DNA of 64,000 nucleotides from Microtetraspora sp. NBRC 13810 (GCF_030268685.1 NZ_BSRQ01000005.1:365617-429616), one strand, 5' to 3'. Shown: positions 1 through 8,325, counted from the first letter of the stretch. Notes: a model not told the origin generated them from the sequence alone. Made by a program: numbers and translations.

Positions 1-9
1 GGAGTTCGC

Positions 10-2073
10 GTGGATGCGCATGACGTTCTGGCCGGACTCGATCCCGAGCAGCGGGAGGTCGCCGAGGCCGTGCGCGGGCCGGTGTGCGTGCTGGCGGGGG
101 CCGGGACCGGCAAGACGCGGGCGATCACCCACCGCATCGCGCACGCCGTCCGCTCCGGCGTGGTCGACGCGCCGAGCGTGCTCGCCGTGACGTTCACCAC
201 CCGGGCGGCGGGGGAGCTGCGCCAGCGGCTGCGCGCGCTCGGCGCGCCCGGCGTGCAGGCGCGCACCTTCCACGCGGCGGCGCTGCGCCAGCTCACCTAC
301 TTCTGGCCGAGGGTGATCGGCGGGGATCCGCCCTCGGTCATCGAGTCCAAGCTGCCGCTGCTGATCGACGCCTGCCGGTCGATGCGGCGCAACCCCGACC
401 GGTCGGAGCTGCGCGACGTCGCGGCCGAGATCGAGTGGGCCAAGGTGACCCAGGTGGGTCCGGAGGACTACGCGCAGGCGGCGGTCAAGGCCGGCCGCAA
501 GCCGCCGGTGCCCGGCGAGGAGGTGGCCCGGCTCTACGACGCCTACGAACGGCTGCGCCGCGACCGGCACCTCGTCGACTTCGAGACGATCCTGGAGCTG
601 ACCGCCGCCGTGATGACCGAGCACCAGGAGGTCGCCGGCCAGATCAGGCAGCAATACCGCTACTTCGTCGTGGACGAGTACCAGGACGTCAACCCGTTGC
701 AGAAGCTGCTGCTCGACACCTGGCTCGGCGGGCGCGACGACGTGTGCGTGGTCGGCGACCCCAACCAGACGATCTACTCCTTCACCGGCGCGACCCCGCG
801 CTACCTGACCGGCTTCGCCGTCGAGCACCCGGACGCGACGGTGGTCAGGCTGGTCCGCGACTACCGCTCCACGCCGCAGGTGGTCGGGCTCGCCAACAGC
901 GTGCTGGCCAGGTCGAAGACCCCGCACAAGCTGGAACTCCTCGCCCAGCGTCCCGACGGCCCCGCCCCGGTCTTCGCCGAGTTCGACGACGAGCCGGCCG
1001 AGGCGGTGGGCGTGGCGCGGGCCGTCCGCAAACTGGCCGACTCCGGGGTGCCGCTGCGCGAGATCGCCGTGCTGTTCCGGGTCAACGCCCAGTCGGAGGC
1101 GTACGAGAAGGCGTTCACCGACGCGGGCCTGCCTTACCTGCTGCGCGGCGCCGAGCGTTTCTTCGAGCGGCCCGAGGTGCGTCAGGCGGTGGTGCTGCTG
1201 CGCGGCGCGGCCCGCTCGGCGTCCGCCGACGAGCCGCTGGCGCCGACCGTGCACGCCGTGCTCGGCGGGATCGGGCTGACCGCCGAGCCGCCCGGCGGCG
1301 GCACCGCCAGGGAGCGCTGGGAGTCGCTGCGGGCCCTCGCCGAGCTGGCGGAGGACATCGCGGCACAGGGCGGCGACCTGTCCGCGCTCGTCGCCGAGCT
1401 GGAGCGCCGGGCCAGCGAGCAGCACGCGCCGCCGATCGAAGGCGTCACGCTCGCCTCGCTGCACGCCGCCAAGGGCCTCGAATGGGACGCCGTGTTCCTC
1501 GTCGGGGTCACCGACGGGATGCTGCCGATCATCTACGCCGAGACGCCAGAGCAGATCGAGGAGGAGCGCCGCCTCCTCTACGTGGGCGTCACCCGGGCCC
1601 GCGCCCACCTGCACCTGTCCTGGGCGCTGGCCCGCTCGCCCGGCGGGCGCAGGGCCCGCCGCCCCTCCCGCTTCCTCGACGGCCTCACCGGGCGCGGCCC
1701 CGCCCAGCCGCGCGCCGGCGCGACCGCCTCGGGCCCGGTCCGCGAGCGCCGCCAGGTGGCCGCCTCCGTGCACTGCAGGGTCTGCGCGAAGACGCTGGTC
1801 GGCGGGGCCGAGCAGAAGCTCGGCCGGTGCTCGGCCTGCCCCGCCGACCTCGACGAGGCGCTGCTGGAGGCGCTCAAGGCGTGGCGGGCGGACACCGCCA
1901 AACAGGCCAAGATCCCGCCCTACGTCATCTTCACCGACGTCACCCTCCAGGCCATCGCGGAACGCGTGCCGATCGCGGAGACGGACCTGCTGGCGATTCC
2001 GGGAATCGGACGCGTCAAACTGGACCGATACGGCGAAGCGGTCATGTCGCTCTGCCGCGAGGTCCGGGAGTAG
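10..2073 (+). CDS. uvrD2: ATP-dependent DNA helicase UvrD2 (SF1, HRDC tail)
   Basis: This is a superfamily 1A 3'-5' DNA helicase of 687 aa, expected to unwind DNA during repair or replication in the cytoplasm. Walker A is AGAGTGKT at residues 29-36 and the motif II/Walker B region is VVDEYQD near residue 223. The late helicase motifs lie around LHAAKGLEW and YVGVTRAR. After the helicase core comes a four-cysteine cluster (CRVC ... CSAC, about residues 589-611), then an HRDC domain to the end. That arrangement matches mycobacterial UvrD2 rather than UvrD1/PcrA. The GTG start at position 10 leads directly into the conserved N-terminus, so the gene appears complete although its upstream region is cut by the window edge. 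tesB follows 8 bases downstream, probably co-transcribed. Confidence 0.93.
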   Translation: MDAHDVLAGLDPEQREVAEAVRGPVCVLAGAGTGKTRAITHRIAHAVRSGVVDAPSVLAVTFTTRAAGELRQRLRALGAPGVQARTFHAAALRQLTYFWPRVIGGDPPSVIESKLPLLIDACRSMRRNPDRSELRDVAAEIEWAKVTQVGPEDYAQAAVKAGRKPPVPGEEVARLYDAYERLRRDRHLVDFETILELTAAVMTEHQEVAGQIRQQYRYFVVDEYQDVNPLQKLLLDTWLGGRDDVCVVGDPNQTIYSFTGATPRYLTGFAVEHPDATVVRLVRDYRSTPQVVGLANSVLARSKTPHKLELLAQRPDGPAPVFAEFDDEPAEAVGVARAVRKLADSGVPLREIAVLFRVNAQSEAYEKAFTDAGLPYLLRGAERFFERPEVRQAVVLLRGAARSASADEPLAPTVHAVLGGIGLTAEPPGGGTARERWESLRALAELAEDIAAQGGDLSALVAELERRASEQHAPPIEGVTLASLHAAKGLEWDAVFLVGVTDGMLPIIYAETPEQIEEERRLLYVGVTRARAHLHLSWALARSPGGRRARRPSRFLDGLTGRGPAQPRAGATASGPVRERRQVAASVHCRVCAKTLVGGAEQKLGRCSACPADLDEALLEALKAWRADTAKQAKIPPYVIFTDVTLQAIAERVPIAETDLLAIPGIGRVKLDRYGEAVMSLCREVRE

Positions 2074-2081
2074 GAGGCGGC

Positions 2082-2954
2082 GTGAACGAGGCGCTCAAGG
2101 AAGTGCTCGACCTGCTCGACCTGGAGCAGATCGAGCTCGACATCTTCCGGGGACGCAGCCCCGAGGAGCGCATCCAGCGGGTGTTCGGCGGCCAGGTGGC
2201 CGCACAGGCGTTGGTGGCCGCCGGCCGTACGGTGCCGGACGACCGCCTGGTGCACTCGTTGCACGCCTACTTCATCCGGCCGGGCGACCCGGCCGTCCCC
2301 ATCGTCTACAACGTCGAGCGGATGCGCGACGGGCGGTCCTTCACCACCCGCAGGATCACCGCCATCCAGCACGGCAAGGCCATCTTCACCATGTCGGCGT
2401 CCTTCCACATCGAGGAGCGCGGCGTGCACCACCAGGCCGCGCGGATGCCGTCGGTGCCGCGGCCCGAGTCGCTCCGCCCGCAGCAGGACCGGATGCGGGA
2501 GCTGTTCGGCGACGACCCGCACCTCGCCGACCTGGTGTCGCGCCCCCGTCCGGTCGACGCGCGGTACGTCACCCCGCTGACCTGGGAGGCGAACCGCGAC
2601 CCCGCGCTGCGCAGCTCGGAGACGCAGGTCTGGTTCCGGTACGACGCCGACCTGCCCGACGACCCGCTGCTGCACGTCGTGCTCGCCGCCTACGCGTCCG
2701 ACTACACGCTGGTGGACACCGTGCTGCTCGCGCACGGCATGGCCTGGGGCGCCTCCAACGTCACCGGCGCCTCGCTGGACCACGCGATGTGGTTCCACCG
2801 TCCCTTCCGCGCCGACGAGTGGCTCCTCTACGCACAGGAGTCGCCGTGGTCCGCGTCCGGCCGCGGGCTCGCCAGAGGGCAGATGTTCACCCCCGCCGGG
2901 GACCTCGTGGTGTCGGTGGTACAGGAGTGCCTGATTCGCGTTCCCGACGCGTAA
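2082..2954 (+). CDS. tesB: Acyl-CoA thioesterase II
   Basis: The product (290 aa) is a double hot-dog-fold thioesterase that hydrolyses medium- and long-chain acyl-CoA to free acid and CoA. The first hot-dog domain carries FGGQVAAQAL near residue 42. The second carries the family catalytic aspartate in ASDYTL (about residue 206) and the glutamine in the C-terminal VVQECL stretch (about 280), matching the Asp/Thr/Gln site of E. coli TesB. I chose the GTG start at 2082 because AGGAGG lies 5 bases upstream; reading the frame further back only gives shadow translation of uvrD2. The stop codon sits 12 bases before the putative whiB7 promoter. Confidence 0.93.
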   Translation: MNEALKEVLDLLDLEQIELDIFRGRSPEERIQRVFGGQVAAQALVAAGRTVPDDRLVHSLHAYFIRPGDPAVPIVYNVERMRDGRSFTTRRITAIQHGKAIFTMSASFHIEERGVHHQAARMPSVPRPESLRPQQDRMRELFGDDPHLADLVSRPRPVDARYVTPLTWEANRDPALRSSETQVWFRYDADLPDDPLLHVVLAAYASDYTLVDTVLLAHGMAWGASNVTGASLDHAMWFHRPFRADEWLLYAQESPWSASGRGLARGQMFTPAGDLVVSVVQECLIRVPDA

Positions 2955-2966
2955 AACTGCAGGTAG

Positions 2967-3004
2967 AAAATATGTTGCCCGCCCCCGGGGCGGGGGTTTA
3001 GGGT
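2967..3004 (+). promoter_or_regulatory. whiB7 promoter with WhiB7-type AT-rich box
   Basis: AAAAT at 2967-2971 lies exactly 3 bases before a -35-like TTGCCC (2975-2980). After 18 bases comes a -10-like TAGGGT (2999-3004). In mycobacteria and Streptomyces, WhiB7 bound to the primary sigma factor recognises an AT-rich block three bases upstream of the -35 element, giving autoregulation. The spacer is a near-perfect GC palindrome (CCCGCCCC/GGGGCGGG) followed by TTT. It could double as the tesB terminator. Assignment rests on pattern and context only. Confidence 0.65.
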
Positions 3005-3072
3005 CATGCTCAAGCGAGTCGGAGACAACTGTCCGGCTCGGTCGCACACACAGAGAGATGGAGGTGAGTCCG

Positions 3073-3390
3073 GTGGTCGTTAACAAGATGCCTCAGATGC
3101 CGTGGCTCACTTCCGCTTGCCACGGCACCGCCGTGTCCCCGGGCAGAGTCGACCTTCTGCTCACCGTCAGTGGCTCGGCCGAGCTGCGGCGCCAGGATTC
3201 CGTCTTCTTCGCCACGAAGTCCGCCCTGTCCGGGCGCGGGCCCGTCGTGGGCGGCGACGCAGGCGTGATCCGTGATGGCGCCCGTCAGGTCGAGGCCGAG
3301 CGCCCGCGTTACCAGCAGACCCAGCTTTTCGCCAACGCCAATGGTGGACTGCGAGGTCCAAGTCCCTGGAGAGATCCGGTCACAACCTGA
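3073..3390 (+). CDS. Upstream ORF in the whiB7 leader (regulatory peptide)
   Basis: A 105-aa reading frame lies inside the long 5' leader between the whiB7 promoter and whiB7. The GTG at 3073 follows a near-ideal ribosome-binding site, GGAGGTGA at 3060-3067, five bases away. An ATG at 3058 in the same frame has a weaker site. The peptide resembles no family I recognise. Its stop codon (3388-3390) lies inside a small hairpin, immediately ahead of a strong terminator. In the known whiB7/wblC leaders, translation of an upstream ORF senses ribosome inhibition and controls read-through, so the act of translation probably matters more than the peptide product. Confidence 0.55.
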   Translation: MVVNKMPQMPWLTSACHGTAVSPGRVDLLLTVSGSAELRRQDSVFFATKSALSGRGPVVGGDAGVIRDGARQVEAERPRYQQTQLFANANGGLRGPSPWRDPVTT

Positions 3391-3410
3391 CCGGGTGACA
3401 ACCTCCAGGG
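3364..3410 (+). promoter_or_regulatory. Nested hairpins ahead of the whiB7 attenuator
   Basis: CCCTGGA (3364-3370) can pair with TCCAGGG (3404-3410). Inside that loop CCGGTCA (3376-3382) pairs with TGACCGG (3388-3394), which contains the upstream ORF stop codon. The outer stem shares bases 3408-3410 with the terminator stem. Ribosome position at the end of the upstream ORF could therefore decide which structure forms. The pairings are visible; the regulatory role is inferred from known whiB7 leaders. Confidence 0.5.
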
Positions 3411-3446
3411 CCGCGGATCCGCAGACAGGATCCGCGGCCCTTTTGA
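3408..3446 (+). terminator. Intrinsic terminator (whiB7 attenuator)
   Basis: There is a perfect 13-bp stem (3408-3420 with 3428-3440), a 7-base loop and then TTTTGATTT. It lies between the upstream ORF and whiB7, so it must act as a conditional attenuator, not as an end-of-gene terminator. Confidence 0.8.
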
Positions 3447-3516
3447 TTTCCGCGAACCCTGACCCCCACCCAAGAGGTAATCCGACAAGATCGATCGATT
3501 CAGAGAGGTGACGCAG

Positions 3517-3786
3517 ATGGGGGCCAAGACGATCATGGACCTGATCGACGAAGCCGACATCCCCTGTCGTACCGACCCCGACCTGTGGTTCGCCGAGTCT
3601 CCGGAGGACGTGGAGTTCGCCAAGGCGCTCTGCGGAGGCTGCCCGATCCGAGACGCCTGCCTGGCCCGCGCGCTGGAGCGCGAGGAGCCCTGGGGCGTCT
3701 GGGGCGGCGAGCTGATCCTGAGGGGGGCCATCGTCCCCCGCAAGCGGCCTCGCGGGCGTCCCCGTAAGACGCCGGTCGCCGCCTGA
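3517..3786 (+). CDS. whiB7: Transcriptional regulator WhiB7
   Basis: WhiB7 is an iron-sulfur protein that binds the primary sigma factor and switches on intrinsic antibiotic-resistance genes when ribosomes are inhibited. The 89-aa product has the four cluster-binding cysteines C17, C39, C42 and C48, the sigma-binding WGVWGGE turn near residue 60, and a C-terminal AT-hook (KRPRGRPRK, about 76-84). The AT-hook separates WhiB7 from other WhiB paralogues. The ATG at 3517 is preferred over the GTG at 3508 because GAGAGGTG, the ribosome-binding site, ends at 3510 and overlaps that GTG. Regulation is by autoactivation and by the leader attenuator described upstream. Confidence 0.93.
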   Translation: MGAKTIMDLIDEADIPCRTDPDLWFAESPEDVEFAKALCGGCPIRDACLARALEREEPWGVWGGELILRGAIVPRKRPRGRPRKTPVAA

Positions 3787-3828
3787 CACATCCGAGCACA
3801 CATCAGCAATACCGAAAGGACCCCACCG

Positions 3829-4023
3829 ATGAGCACGTTCATTGGCCGGAGCAACGAGATCCCCTCTATGTATGAAGAACTGGTGCAGGACCGAATACGG
3901 ACCCTTCACCGGGAGGCGGAGGAGCAGCGCAGGGTGACCCACATCCTCCGCGCGCGGCGCGCCCGCCGCGACGCGGAACGCGCCTCCACCCGCCTCCGCC
4001 ACGCGCTGATGCGCCTGGTCTGA
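3829..4023 (+). CDS. Small conserved actinobacterial protein (64 aa)
   Basis: This short basic, helical protein is rich in Arg and Glu (EELVQDRIRTLHREAEEQRR) and has no membrane segment or cysteines. Proteins of this look, a YEEL-RDR-LHREA core with an Arg-rich tail, are common and unnamed in actinomycetes; no function is established to my knowledge. The ATG at 3829 has GAAAGGA upstream. It lies 42 bases after whiB7 and before a strong terminator, so it may share the whiB7 transcript. Confidence 0.7.
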   Translation: MSTFIGRSNEIPSMYEELVQDRIRTLHREAEEQRRVTHILRARRARRDAERASTRLRHALMRLV

Positions 4024-4099
4024 TCTTCCCCCCGGCCTCCGGCAGGCCGAGCGGATCTCGCACCACCTCGTCCCCGCCCACCATGCGGGACAGGCCCCC

Positions 4100-4140
4100 A
4101 CCGGCCCCTTCCCTTCCGGGAAGGGGCCGGTGCTGCTTTT
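4100..4140 (+). terminator. Strong intrinsic terminator
   Basis: A perfect 14-bp stem (4100-4113 with 4118-4131) has a TTCC loop and is followed by GCTGCTTTT. It ends the whiB7/small-protein transcript. Confidence 0.85.
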
Positions 4141-4163
4141 GGGTCGCTGGTAAGGCATTCCGC

Positions 4164-4390
4164 CCGGTGGTGCCGTGTCTGCCCTGTGGGCTGGTGACTT
4201 TCCGCCACCCTGGCTGGTGCCGTGTTCGGCCCGGTGGTGCCGCTTCCGCCCCTTGGGCCGGTACCGCGTTCCGCCCCGTGGGCCGGTGTCGCGTTTGGGG
4301 CGGTGGTGCCGTGGCTGGGCTGTGGGCTGGTGCCGCGTTCCGCCCTGGGCCGGTGTGGGGTTTCGCCCGCTGGGCTGGTGCTCTGGCTCC
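4164..4390. repeat. Degenerate tandem repeat, ~18-26 bp units
   Basis: About ten imperfect units fill most of the gap between the small protein and the oxidoreductase. A rough consensus is GGTGCCGCGTTCCGCCCC followed by a GTGGGCC-like tail, with variable unit length. Both strands give only low-complexity translations, so I see no gene. The rest of 4024-4464 holds only the terminator. Confidence 0.7.
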
Positions 4391-4464
4391 TGTTTGTGAG
4401 GGTTGTGCATCCGTTGGGGGTGGGAGTCGGGCCCACGCCCATTCGCGGGTTGGGTGGGTGGGGG

Positions 4465-5553
4465 TCAGGGGATGGTGATGACCACCTTTCCGAAGGTCTT
4501 GCCGGTGAGGTAGTGGTGGAAGGCTTCGTGGGCGGCGGTGAAATCGAAGGTGCGGTCGATGACCGGGTGCAGGCGGTGGGCGGAGACGGCGCGGTTCATC
4601 GCCTCGAAGTCGGCGCGGCTGCCGACGAAGACGCGCCTGATGGTGGCCATGCTGGAGGCGTAGGCGCCGTCGGAGATCGTGAGGCCGGTCCCGTTGCCGC
4701 CGGGCTTCGTCGCGCGCAGCAGCACGATCTGCCCGTGGAACGCCGTGGCCCTGACCGACTGGTTAATCGTCTCCGGGCCGCAGGTCTCCACGACGACATC
4801 CGCCCCCCGGCCACCGGTCAGCTCGCGCACCGCCTCCGACCACGCCGGCACCTTGGCGTAGTTGACCACGTCGTCCGCGCCCACCGCCTTCAACCTGCCG
4901 ACCTTCTCGTCGCTGGACGTGGTGGCGATGACCCGGCAGCCCAGCATCTTGCCGAACTGGATCGCGAACAGCGACACCACCCCGCTGCCCAGTGTCAGCA
5001 CGGTCTGCCCGGGAAGCACCGGCTCTCCGCCGGTGACCGAGTTCCACGCGGTCAGCGCGGCGCACGGCAGGGTGGCGGCCTCCTCCCAGCTCAGATGGTC
5101 CGGTACGCCGACCGCCGCCTGCTCGTCCAGCACCACGTACTCGGCCAGCATGCCGTCCACCGTGCAGCCGAGCTGGTCGAACAGTCCGTCCCGCAGACGG
5201 CCGTCGAGCCACTGCGGCCAGTAGCCGCCCATGACCCGGTCGCCCAGCCCGAACCGGGTCACCTTCTCGCCCACCGCGACGACCTCGCCCGCGCCGTCGC
5301 TCATCGGCACCACCCCCGGCGCGGGGGCCAGCGGATAACGCCCGCTCAGGATGAGCTCGTCGCGCCGGTTGATCGACACCGCGCGGACGCGCACCACGAC
5401 GCCGGTCGGCCCCGGCACCGGCACCTCCCGCTCACGCAGCACCATCCCGCCGACGTTCGTGTCGGTGGAGCGCGCCGCTGGGCCGGAGGTCTCCGGTGCT
5501 TCCAGGTGGTAGGACCTGCCGATCGTGATCGTGGATCCCTGGGTCTCAGACAT
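4465..5553 (-). CDS. Zinc-independent-type NAD(P) alcohol dehydrogenase (MDR superfamily)
   Basis: This 362-aa medium-chain dehydrogenase/reductase has a GroES-like N-terminal half (AVSINRRDELILSGRYPL, about 70-87) and a Rossmann half with VLTLGSGVVSLFAIQFGK as dinucleotide loop. The signature resembles quinone oxidoreductase/crotonyl-reductase-like members; I see no structural-zinc cysteine set. The substrate is unknown. The ATG at 5553 has GGAGGGG upstream; the in-frame extension beyond it is a shadow of the divergent gene. It is transcribed away from an XRE-family regulator 130 bases off, which probably controls it. Confidence 0.88.
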   Translation of the reverse strand: MSETQGSTITIGRSYHLEAPETSGPAARSTDTNVGGMVLREREVPVPGPTGVVVRVRAVSINRRDELILSGRYPLAPAPGVVPMSDGAGEVVAVGEKVTRFGLGDRVMGGYWPQWLDGRLRDGLFDQLGCTVDGMLAEYVVLDEQAAVGVPDHLSWEEAATLPCAALTAWNSVTGGEPVLPGQTVLTLGSGVVSLFAIQFGKMLGCRVIATTSSDEKVGRLKAVGADDVVNYAKVPAWSEAVRELTGGRGADVVVETCGPETINQSVRATAFHGQIVLLRATKPGGNGTGLTISDGAYASSMATIRRVFVGSRADFEAMNRAVSAHRLHPVIDRTFDFTAAHEAFHHYLTGKTFGKVVITIP

Positions 5554-5683
5554 GACGTCCCCTCCGTGAAAGGGCAGGCGGATCGGCCTCCCCGTGCCGG
5601 AAGAGCCTGCGGCGGCGGAGGGCGGGCCCGCAATACCTCGCAAGGAATGGTGAACGTGGACATCGTGGGCTAGAACTGCGGTT

Positions 5684-6469
5684 ATGGACACGAGGGTGGA
5701 GCCGAACCGGTTCGCGGGCGAGCTGCGGCGCTGGCGCGGCGCGCGCCGGTTGAGCCAGTTGGAGCTCGCCATCCGGGCAGGGACCACGCAACGGCATCTC
5801 AGCTTCATGGAGCGGGGCCGCTCCCGGCCGGGCCGCGCGATCGTGGTCCGCCTCTCGGAGTCGCTGGGCCTCTCGCTGCGGGAACGCAACGCCCTGCTGC
5901 TCTCCGCCGGGTACGCGCCTTCGTACGCCGAGTCCCGGCTCGACGATCCCGGGCTGCGTCCCGTCCGGGATGCCCTGACCGGCATCATCGACGGTCACAT
6001 GCCGTACCCGGCGCTGATCCTGGCCCCCTATGGCGAGGTCGTCGCCGCGAACGCCGCCACCGGCGTGCTCACCGAGGGCGTCGCCCCCGGCCTGCTCGAA
6101 CCGCCGGTCAACATGCTGCGGATCATGCTGCATCCGGACGGCATGGCCTCGCGGGTCGAGAACCTCGGCGGGTGGGGCAGGCACGTGCTGGAGAACCTGC
6201 GCGCCCAGGCGGCCAGGAGCCCCGACCCGCGCCTCGACGACTTGGTCGCCGAACTGGCGGGCTACGTCCCGCCCGCCGCCCCGGATCCGGGCCATCTCGG
6301 CTTCGCCGTGCCGCTCCGGCTGCGCCGCGAACAGGGCGAACTACGGCTGATCACCACGTTGACGTCCTTCGCCACCGCCGTGGACATCACCCTCGCCGAA
6401 CTCCACCTGGAAGCCTTCCTCCCCGCCGACCTACAGACCGCCCACATCCTGCACACCGGCGCCATCTGA
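5684..6469 (+). CDS. XRE-family regulator with MmyB-like ligand domain
   Basis: The product (261 aa) starts with a helix-turn-helix (about residues 10-65: RLSQLELAIRAGTTQRHLS). An MmyB-like domain follows (about 85-255), containing the family pattern of a PALILAPYGEVVAANAA stretch and a later Leu-rich TLTSFATAVDITLAEL. MmyB-type regulators of actinomycetes usually sit divergent to a short-chain or medium-chain dehydrogenase and repress it, possibly responding to a fatty-acid-like ligand. That is the arrangement here. A TAGAAC hexamer at 5671-5676 lies so close to the ATG, with no ribosome-binding site, that the mRNA may be leaderless. Confidence 0.88.
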   Translation: MDTRVEPNRFAGELRRWRGARRLSQLELAIRAGTTQRHLSFMERGRSRPGRAIVVRLSESLGLSLRERNALLLSAGYAPSYAESRLDDPGLRPVRDALTGIIDGHMPYPALILAPYGEVVAANAATGVLTEGVAPGLLEPPVNMLRIMLHPDGMASRVENLGGWGRHVLENLRAQAARSPDPRLDDLVAELAGYVPPAAPDPGHLGFAVPLRLRREQGELRLITTLTSFATAVDITLAELHLEAFLPADLQTAHILHTGAI

Positions 6470-6608
6470 ACAGCCACCCGCACCACCCAGGCAACTTCCC
6501 GCACACCCCAAGCACGGCCCCACCACCCAGGCAGGGCCGGCCTCCGGGGAGGATCGGACCGGAGATCGGCGCTACGGCCGACCGCTGATCGGTGCCAGAC
6601 TCAGTCTT

Positions 6609-6788
6609 GTGGCGATCACTGCGTTGCCCTCTGTAGTGCCCTCGCCACCACGGAAGCCGGTCCTGGACAACGTGTCTGAGCTGCAGACGCTGGCCCGGCA
6701 GGTTGCCGTGGACGGGGTGTGGGGCCGGATCTGGCTCAGGTGCCGGCCAGGGAGGGGTTCTCGCCCTTGCGTTCCCCGGTCGGGATGA
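6609..6788 (+). other. Short open frame of unknown origin (59 codons)
   Basis: A GTG-started frame reads through 59 codons and stops next to the recombinase relic. It has a helical stretch (VSELQTLARQVAVDG) but no family I recognise, and no clear ribosome-binding site. It may be a fragment belonging to the decayed element that starts here. The flanking bases 6470-6608 show nothing I can name. Confidence 0.2.
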
Positions 6789-7001
6789 TCAGATTCTCAG
6801 CCGGGGGATCTTGGTGAAGCGGCCGGTGTGGTAGGCGCCGGCCACCGCGCCCGAACGCGACCGGCACGGCGAACCGGGCGCGACCGCACATCGCGGGCAC
6901 GGGTGGCGCTCGACCTCATCAGCGTCACGGGTGTGTTCCTCGGCGATGGCAGACAGATGAGCTGATTCGGCGTGTTCGCGGGGTTCCGGGGCCTCGGCCA
7001 T
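6789..7001 (-). pseudogene. Relic of a Tn3-type serine recombinase (zinc-finger part)
   Basis: Seventy codons carry the phage/recombinase zinc-finger signature CPRCAVAPGSPC, then Arg/Ser-rich residues and AYHTGRFTKIPRL. In actinobacterial Tn3-family elements this finger plus the YHTGRFTK motif lies just upstream of the serine-recombinase catalytic domain in the same protein. Here the frame stops three residues after KIPRL and no catalytic domain follows, so the gene is cut. An independent small zinc-finger protein is possible but less likely, given the transposase relic on the same strand at 9.06-9.56 kb. Confidence 0.6.
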
Positions 7002-7627
7002 GCCCCAGGTGCTCTCACAAACCTTTCCCAGAATCCGGAGATCCGCAGATGCTGCGGACCGAGCCTTGTGGTCCGTCCCAGATCACGCCATACGGCATCT
7101 CACCTCTCTGGGTACCGATGAGGTCCTCAGTGGAACATGTCGGCGTCCAGGAGAACCAGGGCCGTGTGCTGTCCACATCGGGCTAGCTGCAACCGTCCCA
7201 CCGAACTCGACGCGTCTCAGTCTCTCGATGGTCAGGAACGAGGCGTGACTGTATCCCAAAGATCGCTATCGGGTTCAGCGACAGCCGCCAACGGATCTAC
7301 TCCAGGCAAGACCCAAGAAAGCATTCGCTCGGTTGCCGAATCCCGTTCCGGATCTCGCTGACCTCCTATTCGGCGATATGAACGGGCCGCGTCAATTAGC
7401 GGGGGAGGCCGGTTGTGGACATGCGGGCGCATTGACGCGGTCCGCGCGAGGGGAAACGCTGGGGTCCTCGGGGACACGACAAAGGGGGGGTTTTCATCGC
7501 GGGCTCAGGATTCCCTGCTCAAGCGTGCGGCGCCGTTTAGGGCGGCGCACGATAACTAAAGGATGCCGTTGATCATCTACACGAAGACGGCGACGACGTG
7601 ACCGGCGTAGCGAAAGGATGACATCGA
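7002..7627. other. Non-coding or decayed stretch upstream of the protease
   Basis: Several overlapping short frames exist on both strands but none resembles a protein family. Codon bias is lost, and the sequence is visibly less GC-rich than its neighbours. The run of G at about 7483-7490 and the hairpin-like GC block near 7526-7550 are the only notable structures. The promoter of the protease gene should lie near its 3' end. Confidence 0.5.
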
Positions 7628-8308
7628 GTGCCACAATTAGACGAGAGCGTCATGATCAAGAGTCTCGGCTCGACATACTGGCGCTGGATTCAATACCAGG
7701 AGAAAACACTCTGGTGTTGGAACGCGACGACGATCAGCGTCGCGAACTTCTACGCCAACGCGGAGGTTTGGACCCAGTGCGGATTCGCCGCCGCAGTCCT
7801 CAACAGGGACGACTCCCGGCTCGCTGACCAGCGGCCGTTCCGCTGCTGCCCGGGCGACGAGTTACGCGGGGACTGCAACCAGGGCTGGTGGCCGGATTTC
7901 GGGCCGCTGCAGCAAGCCGGGATTCAGGTCCCGGTTGCCGCAGGCGACAGGCATCGCGTCGACGCGACGTGGGTGGGCGGCAGGTGGGTGGAGGTCAGAA
8001 GGCTCACGGAGCTGACGAAGAACGAGGTCAAGGCGGAGATAGACGCCGGACGCCCGATCATCATGAACATCGGCTGGGGTGGCGGCCTGTCCGGCCACAT
8101 CGTCAACATCTGGGGATACAGCTACCGCCCGGAGACCGGTGAACTGGTGCACGTATGGGTGCATGACCCGTGGGAGGACACGGGGGGCGTATACGAGGGC
8201 ATGGAGGACACTCCCATCATGTGGGTAGCATGGGAGACGCTCTTCGGCGGTTACCCGGGCGGCCCGAACGGCACCTGGAACAGGACCTTCAAAACTCGGC
8301 GCAACTAG
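7628..8308 (+). CDS. Papain-like cysteine protease (C39/C70-like)
   Basis: The product (226 aa) has the papain-like triad: Cys30 in LWCWNATTISVANFY, His157 in GGGLSGHIVNIWGY and Asp180 in VWVHDPW. Four further cysteines (near 51, 73, 74 and 83) sit where related bacterial papain-like proteases of the AvrRpt2-like group have conserved cysteines. The ending TWNRTFKTR also matches that group. There is no signal peptide or membrane segment, so it may act in the cytosol or be exported by an unrecognised route. The GTG start has GAAAGGA nine bases upstream. It is followed 17 bases later by a gene of unknown family, and both lie between relics of a Tn3-type element. Confidence 0.8.
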   Translation: MPQLDESVMIKSLGSTYWRWIQYQEKTLWCWNATTISVANFYANAEVWTQCGFAAAVLNRDDSRLADQRPFRCCPGDELRGDCNQGWWPDFGPLQQAGIQVPVAAGDRHRVDATWVGGRWVEVRRLTELTKNEVKAEIDAGRPIIMNIGWGGGLSGHIVNIWGYSYRPETGELVHVWVHDPWEDTGGVYEGMEDTPIMWVAWETLFGGYPGGPNGTWNRTFKTRRN

Positions 8309-8325
8309 CCTCAGGGAGCTTCGCA

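Noticed and set aside
84..2081. Upstream part of the tesB frame inside uvrD2
   Set aside because: It is an Arg-rich shadow of the helicase; the ribosome-binding site and homology put the tesB start at 2082.
3010..4410. A 466-codon minus-strand frame across the whiB7 region
   Set aside because: It is opposite whiB7 and the minisatellite; its His/Arg/Pro/Gly-rich repeats come from the repeat DNA, and the frame has no codon bias of its own.
7000..7572. Short open frames before the papain-like protease
   Set aside because: They overlap one another in several frames, lack ribosome-binding sites and resemble nothing known.
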